Positions 1 through 6,489 are shown, counted from the first letter of the stretch. The stretch: 13,730 nucleotides of DNA from Nitrososphaerales archaeon TH5893 (GCA_014523685.1 JAATVT010000155.1:1-13730); one strand, 5' to 3'. Translations and numbers: made by a program. Notes: generated from the letters alone by a model not told the origin.

Positions 1-690
1 GAATCTTGGAAAAAGTTTTCGACTTTTAATGGGAATAAACTTAGATTCTCCAAACCACTGGAGGCAATACCCGCAGTTTCGGGAACTATAAATAACTTGG
101 ATGACAAAGCATCGGTAGGCTTACTGGGAAGAGGAATGTTTGGATATCATCTAGATCAGTCAAGAACTTGGCATACGATTCGCTCAAATATTCCGTTTTT
201 AGCCTTTATAGTCTTGTTATCAAGTGGAATAATCAGTGCGATCTACGGATACCAGATTTCAGTCTATCCACTTGATAAAGCATCAGGTTATTTATCGAGA
301 GCACAATCTGCACAGACACCCCATTTGATATCAGTATATTTGAAAGAGGTAAAGGAATTAATTCCTCCTGATGGCAATCCAGTATGGACATTTCCAAACC
401 CTAGAACAGATTTCAAACTCATTTATCAGGAAATAAATGCCATGCAATCGAGAGTTCTTGCCATTTCCAAGCTAGCCCCCCATAGTGCAGCTTATAATAC
501 CGCTCTTGAAGACCTTCACGCATCGACGCGGATTATTGAAATGAATTTAGTCGAAGCACAGCCATATATCTATGGTAGCCTCAGTAACATCGTTTTTTCT
601 GGTATCTGGATAGGCCTAATATTATTTGCCTACAGTTTGATCCGGCGTAATAAGAAAAAAATCAGAGAAACTGAACTTTCTGAACCATAG
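1..690 (+). CDS. Two-helix membrane protein of unknown function, 5' end outside window
   Basis: The frame has no stop from base 1 to the TAG at 688-690, so the gene probably begins left of the window; a TTG at 97 is the first listed start but nothing marks it as real. Counting from that TTG, residues about 31-53 form a hydrophobic helix and residues about 165-185 a second one, followed by a basic tail (RRNKKK) that should lie in the cytoplasm. The roughly 110 residues between the helices would then face outside. No catalytic motif is visible and I do not recognise a family. A TATA-like box is not seen close upstream of 97, which also favours an upstream start. The next gene on this strand has its own promoter, so this looks like the end of a transcription unit. 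Existence of the gene is fairly certain; function is unknown. Confidence 0.75.
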   Translation, partial: ESWKKFSTFNGNKLRFSKPLEAIPAVSGTINNLDDKASVGLLGRGMFGYHLDQSRTWHTIRSNIPFLAFIVLLSSGIISAIYGYQISVYPLDKASGYLSRAQSAQTPHLISVYLKEVKELIPPDGNPVWTFPNPRTDFKLIYQEINAMQSRVLAISKLAPHSAAYNTALEDLHASTRIIEMNLVEAQPYIYGSLSNIVFSGIWIGLILFAYSLIRRNKKKIRETELSEP

Positions 691-765
691 TCTATAGTCC
701 CGAAAATTGCGAGAACTTAACTTTCGTGACCTTTTCCTACAAAAACCTTAGTGCCTCAAAGTAAT

Positions 766-818
766 GGTCAGCTACCCTAGTGCTTTCATCAAAAAATCAG
801 AAAGACGGTTCATCATCC
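766..818 (-). ncRNA. Candidate C/D box guide sRNA
   Basis: On the minus strand the order is C box ATGATGA (816-810), a 9-nt spacer, D' box CTGA (800-797), a 4-nt linker, C'-like box TTGATGA (792-786), a 14-nt spacer, and D box CTGA (771-768). This is the full order of an archaeal C/D box methylation guide, at a typical length of about 50 nt. GG before the C box can pair with CC after the D box. A TATA-like element CTTAATAA (848-841) is centred about 26 nt upstream of G818-819, the expected 5' end. Oddities: the C-to-D' spacer is shorter than the usual 10-12 nt, and C' begins with T instead of a purine. I did not identify a rRNA or tRNA target. It lies in an intergenic gap, not in a coding frame. 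Confidence 0.5.
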
Positions 819-840
819 CTCTTTTATGCTGATATAAGGA

Positions 841-848
841 TTATTAAG
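841..848 (-). promoter_or_regulatory. TATA-like box for the candidate C/D sRNA
   Basis: The minus strand reads CTTAATAA, centred about 26 nt before the base preceding the C box of the candidate guide RNA. The position fits; the sequence alone is weak evidence in an AT-rich gap. Confidence 0.3.
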
Positions 849-903
849 GCTATACTATAAACTAAATTTTTCGCTACAACATAACATAGAGTTGACTTTC
901 GGG

Positions 904-911
904 TTTAAATA
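904..911 (+). promoter_or_regulatory. TATA box for the winged-helix/ATPase operon
   Basis: TTTAAATA is centred 25-26 nt upstream of the GTG at 933, placing the transcription start at or next to the start codon. It supports GTG 933 over the in-frame ATG at 951 and implies a leaderless mRNA. Confidence 0.6.
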
Positions 912-932
912 GGAATAGAAATTTTAGATCTT

Positions 933-1577
933 GTGTCTACTAACGAGATAATGCATAGGATTTCTCAAGGTGGAGAGAAGGGAGTAAGAAAAACTGAACT
1001 AAAAAAAGAGTTTCAGCATACGTCTATTGATGATGGAATTGGATCACTCATAAAAAATGGCGATATAGTGATGGATAAGAAAGGTACAGCCTATTATCTC
1101 TGGCGAGCAGACGACTATACGAAATACTTGCTAACAACTGATACTAAATTTAAATTGTTATACAGTAGAATCGAAGAAATGAAGACCCATCTAGAGGCCA
1201 AGATTAGGAATGGTGACTCTTCTGGAGATACTGGTGGGACTAAGAACTCATCTAACGATGAATTGGGGTCATTCGAGGGTCGGAATAATTCGTTAGACTA
1301 TTCCTTTGGAATGGATCAAATTTCAAATCTCGATAAAGACAAATTTAGAAATGAGTTTGACCTAGTTCTGAGAAAATGCTCAGGTTCTTCGGGGTGGGTA
1401 CTATTATCGACCATCAGAGAGGAGATGGAAAGAAAATATGATCTCAGACGGGAAGATTTCTATGCTCAAGTAAAAGAGATGACTAACAGGGAATACAACA
1501 CATATGAACTTTCATCTGGGGGAATAGAAGGCATAACTGTTAGAGGGTTGCTTCACGGTTTTGTAAGGTGTATCTAA
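933..1577 (+). CDS. Winged-helix-like protein paired with an ATPase
   Basis: This is a 214-residue hydrophilic protein. Residues about 1-58 have the helix-helix-helix-hairpin pattern of a winged-helix DNA-binding domain, ending in a likely wing (IVMDKKGTAYYLW). Residues 74-92 could form a short coiled coil. Residues about 93-130 are a Gly/Ser/Asn-rich linker, and residues about 136-214 form a second helical domain, possibly another winged helix. GTG 933 is chosen as the start because the TATA box sits 26 nt upstream. The TAA stop overlaps the ATG of the ATPase gene as TAATG, so the two are co-transcribed and probably made in fixed ratio. A DNA-binding partner or adaptor of the ATPase is the simplest inference. 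The domain call rests on pattern only, and I do not recognise a named family. Confidence 0.7.
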   Translation: MSTNEIMHRISQGGEKGVRKTELKKEFQHTSIDDGIGSLIKNGDIVMDKKGTAYYLWRADDYTKYLLTTDTKFKLLYSRIEEMKTHLEAKIRNGDSSGDTGGTKNSSNDELGSFEGRNNSLDYSFGMDQISNLDKDKFRNEFDLVLRKCSGSSGWVLLSTIREEMERKYDLRREDFYAQVKEMTNREYNTYELSSGGIEGITVRGLLHGFVRCI

Positions 1578-3214
1578 TGTATCCATACAATCTAGCTGTA
1601 AATCCGTTTCCTAGCGCCCCAACTCCTGGAGAGTTTGATACTTTGCTACTTGGGGGACAAAGACATAAGCAGGCCAAATTGGCGATTGTATCATGTATTG
1701 AGGATTTGGGGAAGAACATGCGTGAGGATCATGGCTCGAAGCAATTTCGCCTCGTTACGGTAATTCATGATGTGGGTTCGGGCAAGACGCATTTGGCACT
1801 GCATCTCAGGAGTTGCAGCGAGTTGTTGGATAAGGCTATTGTTTCATTTACAGACCTAGCACAGCTCCATCCAAGAACAACCAAAGGCTTTTACAGAGGG
1901 ATGACAGCTGGTTTTCATAAGCACAATTTCGACGATCTTCGATACGCCATATTGAATTATTTGCGACGGAGGGCAGAAGAAGATGACGACAAGAAAGCCA
2001 GAAAGATTTTTAGGTATAGCATTTGGGACAAGATGAAATCAACCAGTTTGGAAAAAAAGATGCAACTAATTTTAGAGAATAAAATTAGCTACGATGAGAT
2101 GGCCTTGAATGAGGCATTGGCAGGTCATTTTACTGCTGTGGAAATTTCTATAATTCAATCAATTTCAAGCAACAGGTTCCTATCAAATCATCCGGAAGCT
2201 AATAGCTTGGAAGAAATAATCACGAATGTTTGTGCCCTTGCGAAACTTAATCTCACATTCCTAAATCTAATCAGTGTGTTTGAGTTTGACGAGTTTGATT
2301 CGGATAAGCACTCCATGGATATTTTAAAGGGTTTGATAAATGCTCACCTTCCTTCCACTTTATTACTGATAGTTCTAACACCGTCAGCTTACGAGCAAAT
2401 AAGAAATACTAATCCCCCACTGTATGATAGGCTTGAAAAGGCTAATTACAAGATTGATCTGGCAGGATCAAATACGCTCGATGAAATTAGTGACATAATT
2501 CTTGAATATATAAACTCTAATCAAAAGGATAAATCAATGACCTTTTCGGAACGGGATGATCTCCTTTCTAAAATAAAAATATTGTACGATGAGTTCCCGG
2601 ACTTCAGGAATATAAGATCTATGATTAATGTGATGTATCACGCGATTGAATATTCTGAAAAGAGTAGCTCTCGAACGATAGATGAACAAATCCTAGATCA
2701 GACCATCGCAACTGTTTATCCCGGTCTCAGATTGAGAGAAAACATAATGGACGTGCCAGTTTCTGAATTTATGAAGATAGCCCAAGAATCCAAGAATAAG
2801 GAAATGATTAAAAATAGAGTAGGGCAAGCAATAAAGGCCCTATTCGATTGTGCAAGTGATAATGGGAAAGTTATTAGACCTTCGTTCCTTCAGGATAATG
2901 GGAGCTCTATTGATGTAACATATGACGATTTTGGTGGTAAAAGGACAGTAGTCGAAGTTTCGATTGAAGGAGGGAATGCAACATCCTTTGAAGGTAAACC
3001 GAATATAGATATCTCTAAAAATGGAATGGAGGACCGAACAACATTTTCAAATAATAAGAGTATAGAGAACCTTCAGCACAATGCTTGTGTAAGGATTGAT
3101 CGACACAAGTTGGTAGATTTAATTTATTTTAGCAACAAGTACTATGATAATCAAATTAAGCAGGATGATATAGAGAAAGCTTTAGTTCTTGGAAAATCGA
3201 TCAAGCTTTACTAA
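1577..3214 (+). CDS. P-loop (AAA-type) ATPase of unknown role
   Basis: The protein has 545 residues from ATG 1577. This start overlaps the previous stop (TAATG) and has AAGGTG at 1565-1570 at good ribosome-binding distance; a GTG at 1568 is less likely. The N-terminus (NPFPSAPTP, then GGQRHKQA) resembles ExeA/TniB/Orc-like ATPases. Walker A is HDVGSGKTH at 64-72, with His in place of the first Gly. Walker B is VFEFDEFD at 234-241, with D238 and E239 as candidate Mg-binding and catalytic acids. LLLIVLTPS at 262-270 fits sensor 1. Residues about 390-545 form a separate domain with a beta-rich patch near 443-463 that I cannot assign. It probably acts with the winged-helix protein on DNA; replication, partition, repair and defence are all open. 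T-rich DNA follows the stop. Confidence 0.8.
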   Translation: MYPYNLAVNPFPSAPTPGEFDTLLLGGQRHKQAKLAIVSCIEDLGKNMREDHGSKQFRLVTVIHDVGSGKTHLALHLRSCSELLDKAIVSFTDLAQLHPRTTKGFYRGMTAGFHKHNFDDLRYAILNYLRRRAEEDDDKKARKIFRYSIWDKMKSTSLEKKMQLILENKISYDEMALNEALAGHFTAVEISIIQSISSNRFLSNHPEANSLEEIITNVCALAKLNLTFLNLISVFEFDEFDSDKHSMDILKGLINAHLPSTLLLIVLTPSAYEQIRNTNPPLYDRLEKANYKIDLAGSNTLDEISDIILEYINSNQKDKSMTFSERDDLLSKIKILYDEFPDFRNIRSMINVMYHAIEYSEKSSSRTIDEQILDQTIATVYPGLRLRENIMDVPVSEFMKIAQESKNKEMIKNRVGQAIKALFDCASDNGKVIRPSFLQDNGSSIDVTYDDFGGKRTVVEVSIEGGNATSFEGKPNIDISKNGMEDRTTFSNNKSIENLQHNACVRIDRHKLVDLIYFSNKYYDNQIKQDDIEKALVLGKSIKLY

Positions 3215-3219
3215 AGCCC

Positions 3220-3231
3220 GTTTTGTTTTGC
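3220..3231 (+). terminator. T-rich termination tract after the ATPase gene
   Basis: CGTTTTGTTTTG begins 6 nt after the ATPase stop. Archaeal RNA polymerase often terminates on such T-rich tracts without a strong hairpin. The next gene has its own promoter, which agrees with an end of transcription here. Confidence 0.35.
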
Positions 3232-3250
3232 TAATTTTAGTTCACAACTC

Positions 3251-3258
3251 TTTTAAGA
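3251..3258 (+). promoter_or_regulatory. TATA box for the zinc-finger gene
   Basis: TTTTAAGA is centred about 26 nt before GTG 3280, which implies a leaderless transcript separate from the ATPase operon. Confidence 0.45.
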
Positions 3259-3279
3259 GGGGATGACGTTTGCTCGCTT

Positions 3280-3549
3280 GTGGACGAAAAGGAAGGCTCC
3301 CGTGATGAAAACTGCAAATATTATCAGACTTCAGCGGAGGACTCATTTAGATGTAACATCTGCGGAAAGAATGCGGAATATGTTATACAGCTAGAGCTAA
3401 TAAAAGAGAGGAGTAATTATAATATAATGGAACCAGACAGTAATATGCCTTTTTATCTTTGCAAGGTCCATGAATACGTATACAAGAAAATGCGTACGAG
3501 TATTGAACTAAAAAATTACTTTGAAGAAACAATATTGGTAAATCAATAA
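3280..3549 (+). CDS. Small zinc-finger-like protein
   Basis: The protein has 89 residues. C25-N-I-C28 and C61-K-V-H64 form two metal-binding half-sites (CxxC ... CxxH), so one structural zinc is likely. The rest is charged, with helical stretches after the second half-site. The length of about 32 residues between the half-sites is long for a classical finger and closer to a treble-clef or zinc-ribbon-like fold. GTG 3280 is taken as start because the TATA box lies 26 nt upstream. It follows the ATPase on the same strand but with its own promoter, so a functional link to that pair is possible but unproved. I do not recognise the family. No membrane segment or signal peptide is present. Confidence 0.6.
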   Translation: MDEKEGSRDENCKYYQTSAEDSFRCNICGKNAEYVIQLELIKERSNYNIMEPDSNMPFYLCKVHEYVYKKMRTSIELKNYFEETILVNQ

Positions 3550-3559
3550 TGCCTTAGAG

Positions 3560-3569
3560 GTCTGCAGAC
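3560..3569. repeat. Perfect 10-bp palindrome
   Basis: GTCTGCAGAC lies 11 nt after the stop of the zinc-finger gene. It has no loop, so it looks more like a dimer-binding site or chance than a hairpin terminator. Confidence 0.3.
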
Positions 3570-3654
3570 TGGTAAACGTTATAAGATTTAAATGTTCCAA
3601 GAGTTGAAAGACTTGGAATCTGCATAGATTGGTTAAGGATCAATTCGATTACAA

Positions 3655-3798
3655 TTGGTATGCTGTCCTTCTTGTAGATGTGAATTGGGAAAAGTATTAT
3701 TTTATGTTTACCAAGACACTGGGAAAATGGTTCGAGGTTCAAGCCTTGATCATTTCCAAAATGACAAATCACCTATATTGAGTCAAGTTGGACTTTAG
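3655..3798 (+). CDS. Doubtful short ORF with CPSC zinc knuckle
   Basis: From TTG 3655 this frame encodes 47 residues, beginning with V-C-C-P-S-C-R-C and continuing with a hydrophilic tail. A CPxC motif at the N-terminus is typical of small zinc ribbons, but no second CxxC pair follows, so it would bind metal only as a dimer or be a fragment. A TTTAAAT element at 3588-3594 lies about 65 nt upstream, too far for a leaderless start at this TTG. A 72-codon minus-strand frame overlaps most of it. It may be a remnant of a zinc-ribbon gene in this gene-poor stretch. Confidence 0.2.
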   Translation: MVCCPSCRCELGKVLFYVYQDTGKMVRGSSLDHFQNDKSPILSQVGL

Positions 3799-4130
3799 CG
3801 TGTTCGAGACGTGTGAATACGTCCTTTGAGGCTTTAGAATCGTCATGACAAGTTGTGCTTCCTCTTCGAAATCCCCATCCTCGATTAATCTCAACTAGGA
3901 AAAATTACTCATAATTGAACTCCCAAACATGCATATACATACGGAAAAGAGAACCAGAAAAGTAATAAAGTTGGTTCAAAAAATTCTTTGATTTAAAGTG
4001 ATTAAATCATTAATAATCCAAAATTTCTTCCGCTTGATTAGAGAGTATTCTGACTACGGTTCAGGTTAATCTCTGAATGACTTAATTCATACACATTGCA
4101 GGGCTACCTAATTTTGTAAGGAGTAAAGAA
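3799..4130. other. Gene-poor interval with AT-rich inverted repeat
   Basis: No convincing gene is visible in these 332 bases. They hold an 8-bp AT-rich inverted repeat (3989-4009) and a 5-bp one (GACGT/ACGTC, 3808-3823). A minus-strand 41-codon frame runs into the left side but lacks a start signal. Confidence 0.5.
3989..4009. repeat. 8-bp inverted repeat with 5-nt spacer
   Basis: TGATTTAA, spacer AGTGA, then TTAAATCA. The arms match perfectly. It could be a dimeric regulator site or a weak hairpin; being AT-rich, it could also arise by chance. Confidence 0.4.
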
Positions 4131-4205
4131 TGCGACAGCCGGGATTTGAACCCGGGTTACCAGATTGGCAATCTGATGTCCTAGACCAAACTGGACGACT
4201 GTCGC
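4131..4205 (-). tRNA. tRNA-Gly (anticodon GCC)
   Basis: On the minus strand the 7-bp acceptor GCGACAG pairs with CTGTCGC, followed by discriminator A; CCA is not encoded. The D stem is GTCC/GGAC. The anticodon stem TCAGA/TCTGG encloses the loop TTGCCAA, whose anticodon GCC reads GGC glycine codons. The T arm is CCGGG-TTCAAAT-CCCGG. All arms fold without an intron at the 75-nt length. A TATA-like box lies just upstream. Confidence 0.96.
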
Positions 4206-4229
4206 TCTGATACTGGACATGATGGGAGG

Positions 4230-4237
4230 ATATTAAA
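4230..4237 (-). promoter_or_regulatory. TATA box for tRNA-Gly
   Basis: TTTAATAT on the minus strand is centred about 26 nt before base 4207, leaving a leader of about 2 nt before the tRNA 5' end at 4205. Confidence 0.55.
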
Positions 4238-4303
4238 GCCTAACGAAACGTATGTGCGGTCCATGTATTTTCAGAGTAGCGCTTATGGAGGGTACGTCTA
4301 ATC

Positions 4304-4330
4304 CCTTCAGTTTTGCAGACAAAACTAAGG
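4304..4330. terminator. Strong hairpin overlapping a minus-strand stop codon
   Basis: CCTT, a bulged C, AGTTTTG, loop CAGA, CAAAACT, AAGG: 11 base pairs with one bulge and a tetraloop. The TAG of the minus-strand frame 4325-4564 lies inside the stem. It may end or stabilise a minus-strand transcript. No long T tract follows on either strand, so termination is only one option. Confidence 0.4.
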
Positions 4331-4564
4331 TAGAATAAAGTAATTAACTCTACTGACCGATAAGTATAATGAAAATTCTGCTGTAGATCCTACCGCCAAA
4401 TGCAAGTATGAATCGAACAAGAACCGTTCCAATCGGGTTTGGATAACAGCATGATCCTCTTCAGTACCACAATCACGGAAATAGCATAAAGCGTTACCAA
4501 ATATTAGAGCTATAATGCAGACTCCTCCCGAGCACATCTTTGCGTTAGGATGAAACTTGTTCAT
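4325..4564 (-). CDS. Doubtful small hypothetical protein
   Basis: The frame encodes 79 residues from an ATG. The N-terminal third (about residues 9-28) is hydrophobic and carries three cysteines, with a fourth at about residue 32, so it could be a short exported or membrane peptide; the middle part is charged. In its favour are the isolated position, mixed codon use, and the hairpin that wraps its stop codon. Against it are the absence of a TATA-like box 26 nt upstream and of a ribosome-binding site, and no recognisable family. Antisense chance in a gene-poor gap remains a serious alternative. Confidence 0.28.
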   Translation of the reverse strand: MNKFHPNAKMCSGGVCIIALIFGNALCYFRDCGTEEDHAVIQTRLERFLFDSYLHLAVGSTAEFSLYLSVSRVNYFILP

Positions 4565-4843
4565 TCATTATTGCCCAGAGGTTGCTTCACTTAGTCCTAT
4601 TTTCACATTAGTTTTTATTTTCACCTATAGTGTCTGACTCCACTTTGCCTTTACTATCTCATTCCTTTCATTGACTACAAATTACATCGTTGCCTTGCCT
4701 GAATGATACCGATTCCTATATCCATACTCTAGTTCAAATCTTGTGATTTTGCGGTCATCATGGATGTAACTGGAATTATTATGTTTCCCGACATTTTACA
4801 CGGATATAATGATTTTGCAGAATCCATACCTGAAACTAATTCA
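4565..4843. other. Gap without convincing gene
   Basis: Nothing beyond short frames is visible. The minus strand contains an ATGATGA near 4757, but no correctly spaced CTGA follows, so no C/D RNA is called. A 73-codon minus frame further right is antisense to the next gene. Confidence 0.5.
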
Positions 4844-4851
4844 TTTATAAA
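4844..4851 (+). promoter_or_regulatory. TATA box for the gene at 4874
   Basis: TTTATAAA is centred 26-27 nt before ATG 4874. This is the clearest TATA match in the window and supports that ATG over the in-frame ATG at 4892. Confidence 0.6.
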
Positions 4852-4873
4852 CCGATAATGAAATCGATAATTC

Positions 4874-5350
4874 ATGCTTTTTGTATTGATTATGGAAGAT
4901 CTAAAAAGGAATATAGAGAGCAACAAATCGGTACTTGAGATGAATCTCAAGAAAAATCCATCTCTTACTTACCATAAAGTCAATGAACTGGCGCACTTCG
5001 TGGGGCGTAGATATAATATGGAAATAAAAATTCATTTTCCTGATAGCTCCCAAATTCATAAGATCGACTCTTTCGGAACAGAAAACATTGGTGTTACGAT
5101 AGACAAATCCCGCAAGAAATTTCCAATCCCAAGAGAGGACATTAAAAAAAAGGCCCACGAATTAACTTGCGTTAGGGAAGTAAGTGACGCATATATGTAT
5201 GAGGGAAAAGAAGGAGTGCGAGTGATACTGGAATCTGGAAGATTAGAGATACAACCAGGTGCAGTTCATGTCTGGTGCAAGATAAACAGTGAAATTGTTA
5301 CGTTTATTGATTGGCTATTGCAATACGTGTATCTTGTTAATAGGAACTGA
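4874..5350 (+). CDS. Hypothetical soluble protein
   Basis: The protein has 158 residues and is mostly charged, without a signal peptide or membrane span apart from a few hydrophobic residues at the extreme N-terminus. These would disappear if translation began at ATG 4892. A predicted helix (about 7-45) is followed by alternating strands and helices, ending in an aromatic C-terminus (FIDWLLQYVYLV) that could be an interaction helix. TATA spacing makes ATG 4874 the likelier, leaderless start. I recognise no family and see no catalytic motif. The gene ends about 100 bases from the convergent exported-protein gene. Codon pattern, length and promoter make it a likely real gene. Confidence 0.65.
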   Translation: MLFVLIMEDLKRNIESNKSVLEMNLKKNPSLTYHKVNELAHFVGRRYNMEIKIHFPDSSQIHKIDSFGTENIGVTIDKSRKKFPIPREDIKKKAHELTCVREVSDAYMYEGKEGVRVILESGRLEIQPGAVHVWCKINSEIVTFIDWLLQYVYLVNRN

Positions 5351-5451
5351 GTTCTATCCTAAGCTTGACTAACGGAGCGATACTGTGAGAAGGATCCTTG
5401 GTACCTCTAAAGTAATGTTTATCTGCCATTTACTTTCTGCCTTTCGACATA

Positions 5452-6144
5452 CTAGGAGGGCTTTTCAATGTTTGCTAAATGGTAGCTATATTGAAGTTGA
5501 CCTGAACTATCGTATACTAGTGCACGTATAGGCAATGGTATGTCCCGGTTAATCCATATCTGACTTTTTTTCGGTCCTACATCGTAGCTTAATACGTATG
5601 TATCAAAAGTTCCCGCAGGAGTAGATAATTTCATTCTATCAGTTATTTTTACTGGTACCTCAATCGAATCAAGCAAAACCCTGTCCCACAAGGCACCTAC
5701 AACGAGGTATTTTGGTCCTCTGGCAATGTCTCTAATTGCGAAGATGGATTCATCCAATACACTTAAGGGTTTTTCTGCATTTACTGATCCGATTCGACTC
5801 AGCTCATTTTGGGAAAGTAGTATCGCAAAGTCCTGACGGTACGTGTCATTTCTAATTGATACGGAGACATTCCAGTTGGAATTGGCGAGTTTACTAAAAT
5901 TAAGCCATACCGTAGAATTGAGCTTCGACCCATCAATCACAGTGCTGGTCACTATATATTGGAGATCAAATTCATTCATCTGTGTCTTCCCCACTGTCCA
6001 CAAGTCGGCCTGAGTTGGTGGGTTGAAAACTGAGGAACGCGATCCAGAAAATCCTCCCCCTATTGCGATCAAGATGGCGCTGACACTAATGCCTAGTGCA
6101 ATGAATATGATAGAAAGTAAGAGAACACGCCGCCTAACAGACAC
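5452..6144 (-). CDS. Membrane-anchored exported protein of unknown function
   Basis: The protein has 230 residues from GTG 6144. The N-terminus has a basic cluster (MSVRRR) and a hydrophobic stretch at about 8-29, which should be an uncleaved anchor or signal. The remaining roughly 200 residues would lie outside the cell: they are rich in Asn, Ser, Thr and beta-strand patterns, with several N-x-S/T sites (for example NST, NFS, NVS, NDT) suitable for archaeal N-glycosylation. No cysteine is present in the exported part. No enzyme motif or named domain is recognised. The TATA-like element at 6176-6183 lies about 35 nt upstream of the start, giving a predicted leader of roughly 8-10 nt. It converges with the gene at 4874. 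Confidence 0.75.
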   Translation of the reverse strand: MSVRRRVLLLSIIFIALGISVSAILIAIGGGFSGSRSSVFNPPTQADLWTVGKTQMNEFDLQYIVTSTVIDGSKLNSTVWLNFSKLANSNWNVSVSIRNDTYRQDFAILLSQNELSRIGSVNAEKPLSVLDESIFAIRDIARGPKYLVVGALWDRVLLDSIEVPVKITDRMKLSTPAGTFDTYVLSYDVGPKKSQIWINRDIPLPIRALVYDSSGQLQYSYHLANIEKPS

Positions 6145-6175
6145 GAGTTGATTCGAAATATATTCTTGTACTAAG

Positions 6176-6183
6176 TATTTAAG
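6176..6183. promoter_or_regulatory. TATA-like element possibly used in both directions
   Basis: The element reads TATTTAAG on the plus strand and CTTAAATA on the minus strand. It is the only TATA candidate suitably placed for both GTG 6144 (minus) and TTG 6210 (plus). On the plus strand ACTAAG directly precedes it and resembles a BRE (RNWAAW). Confidence 0.4.
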
Positions 6184-6209
6184 CCAATTACGGTATCTCG
6201 TGTACTAGA

Positions 6210-6371
6210 TTGAATTTTGAGATCAAATGTCTATTGAAAAAAATCCCAGACATAACAAAGGCCCGAGTATGGATTAAGCAAGAAATCTGTGTAGATTGCA
6301 CTAAGAAAGAGCTCGCGATAGCACTATTCGATAGGCATTGCGAAAGTATGCCGGTATTGAAAGTTAGTTGA
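6210..6371 (+). CDS. Small cysteine-containing ORF, possible conserved peptide
   Basis: From TTG 6210 the frame encodes 53 residues and ends at TGA 6369-6371. It is basic at the N-terminus (KCLLKK), then has a likely strand (ARVWIKQEICVDC) and a helix (KKELAIALFDRH). The cysteine pattern C27-V-D-C30 with H43-C44 (a CxxC plus a HC pair) suggests zinc binding. The composition looks like a folded domain, not random frame. The TATA element at 6176-6183 predicts a start near 6206, close to the TTG. The weak points are the TTG codon and the absence of a ribosome-binding site. A 64-codon minus-strand frame covers the same bases but is low in charge and looks like its shadow. Confidence 0.45.
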   Translation: MNFEIKCLLKKIPDITKARVWIKQEICVDCTKKELAIALFDRHCESMPVLKVS

Positions 6372-6459
6372 TAAAATGACAACTATCCAAGCATTTCTAG
6401 AGGGGTAATGGGCATATCGTGTATGCGACCTGAAGCACCTTTTTATAGAATGTCTTAGA

Positions 6460-6467
6460 TTTAAATA
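6460..6467 (+). promoter_or_regulatory. TATA box for alba
   Basis: TTTAAATA is centred 26-27 nt before ATG 6490, which implies a leaderless alba mRNA. It is identical to the box at 904-911. Confidence 0.6.
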
Positions 6468-6489
6468 CCCAAGCACGATTAACAAGATT

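Noticed and set aside
3554..3772. 72-codon minus-strand frame
   Set aside because: No promoter or ribosome-binding site is seen, the composition is unconvincing, and it overlaps the plus-strand CPSC frame.
3769..3894. 41-codon minus-strand frame from TTG, hydrophilic and protein-like, with an ATG at 3912 separated from it by an in-frame TAG
   Set aside because: It lacks any start signal and is very short. It might be a gene broken by the TAG, but nothing supports this beyond composition.
4740..4765. ATGATGA on the minus strand, as a second C/D box RNA
   Set aside because: No CTGA occurs at the distances needed for D' or D boxes.
4729..4950. 73-codon minus-strand frame
   Set aside because: It is antisense to the start of the gene at 4874, which has a clear promoter.
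6188..6382. 64-codon minus-strand frame
   Set aside because: It covers the same bases as the 53-residue plus-strand ORF, has few charged residues, and lacks a promoter in its orientation.
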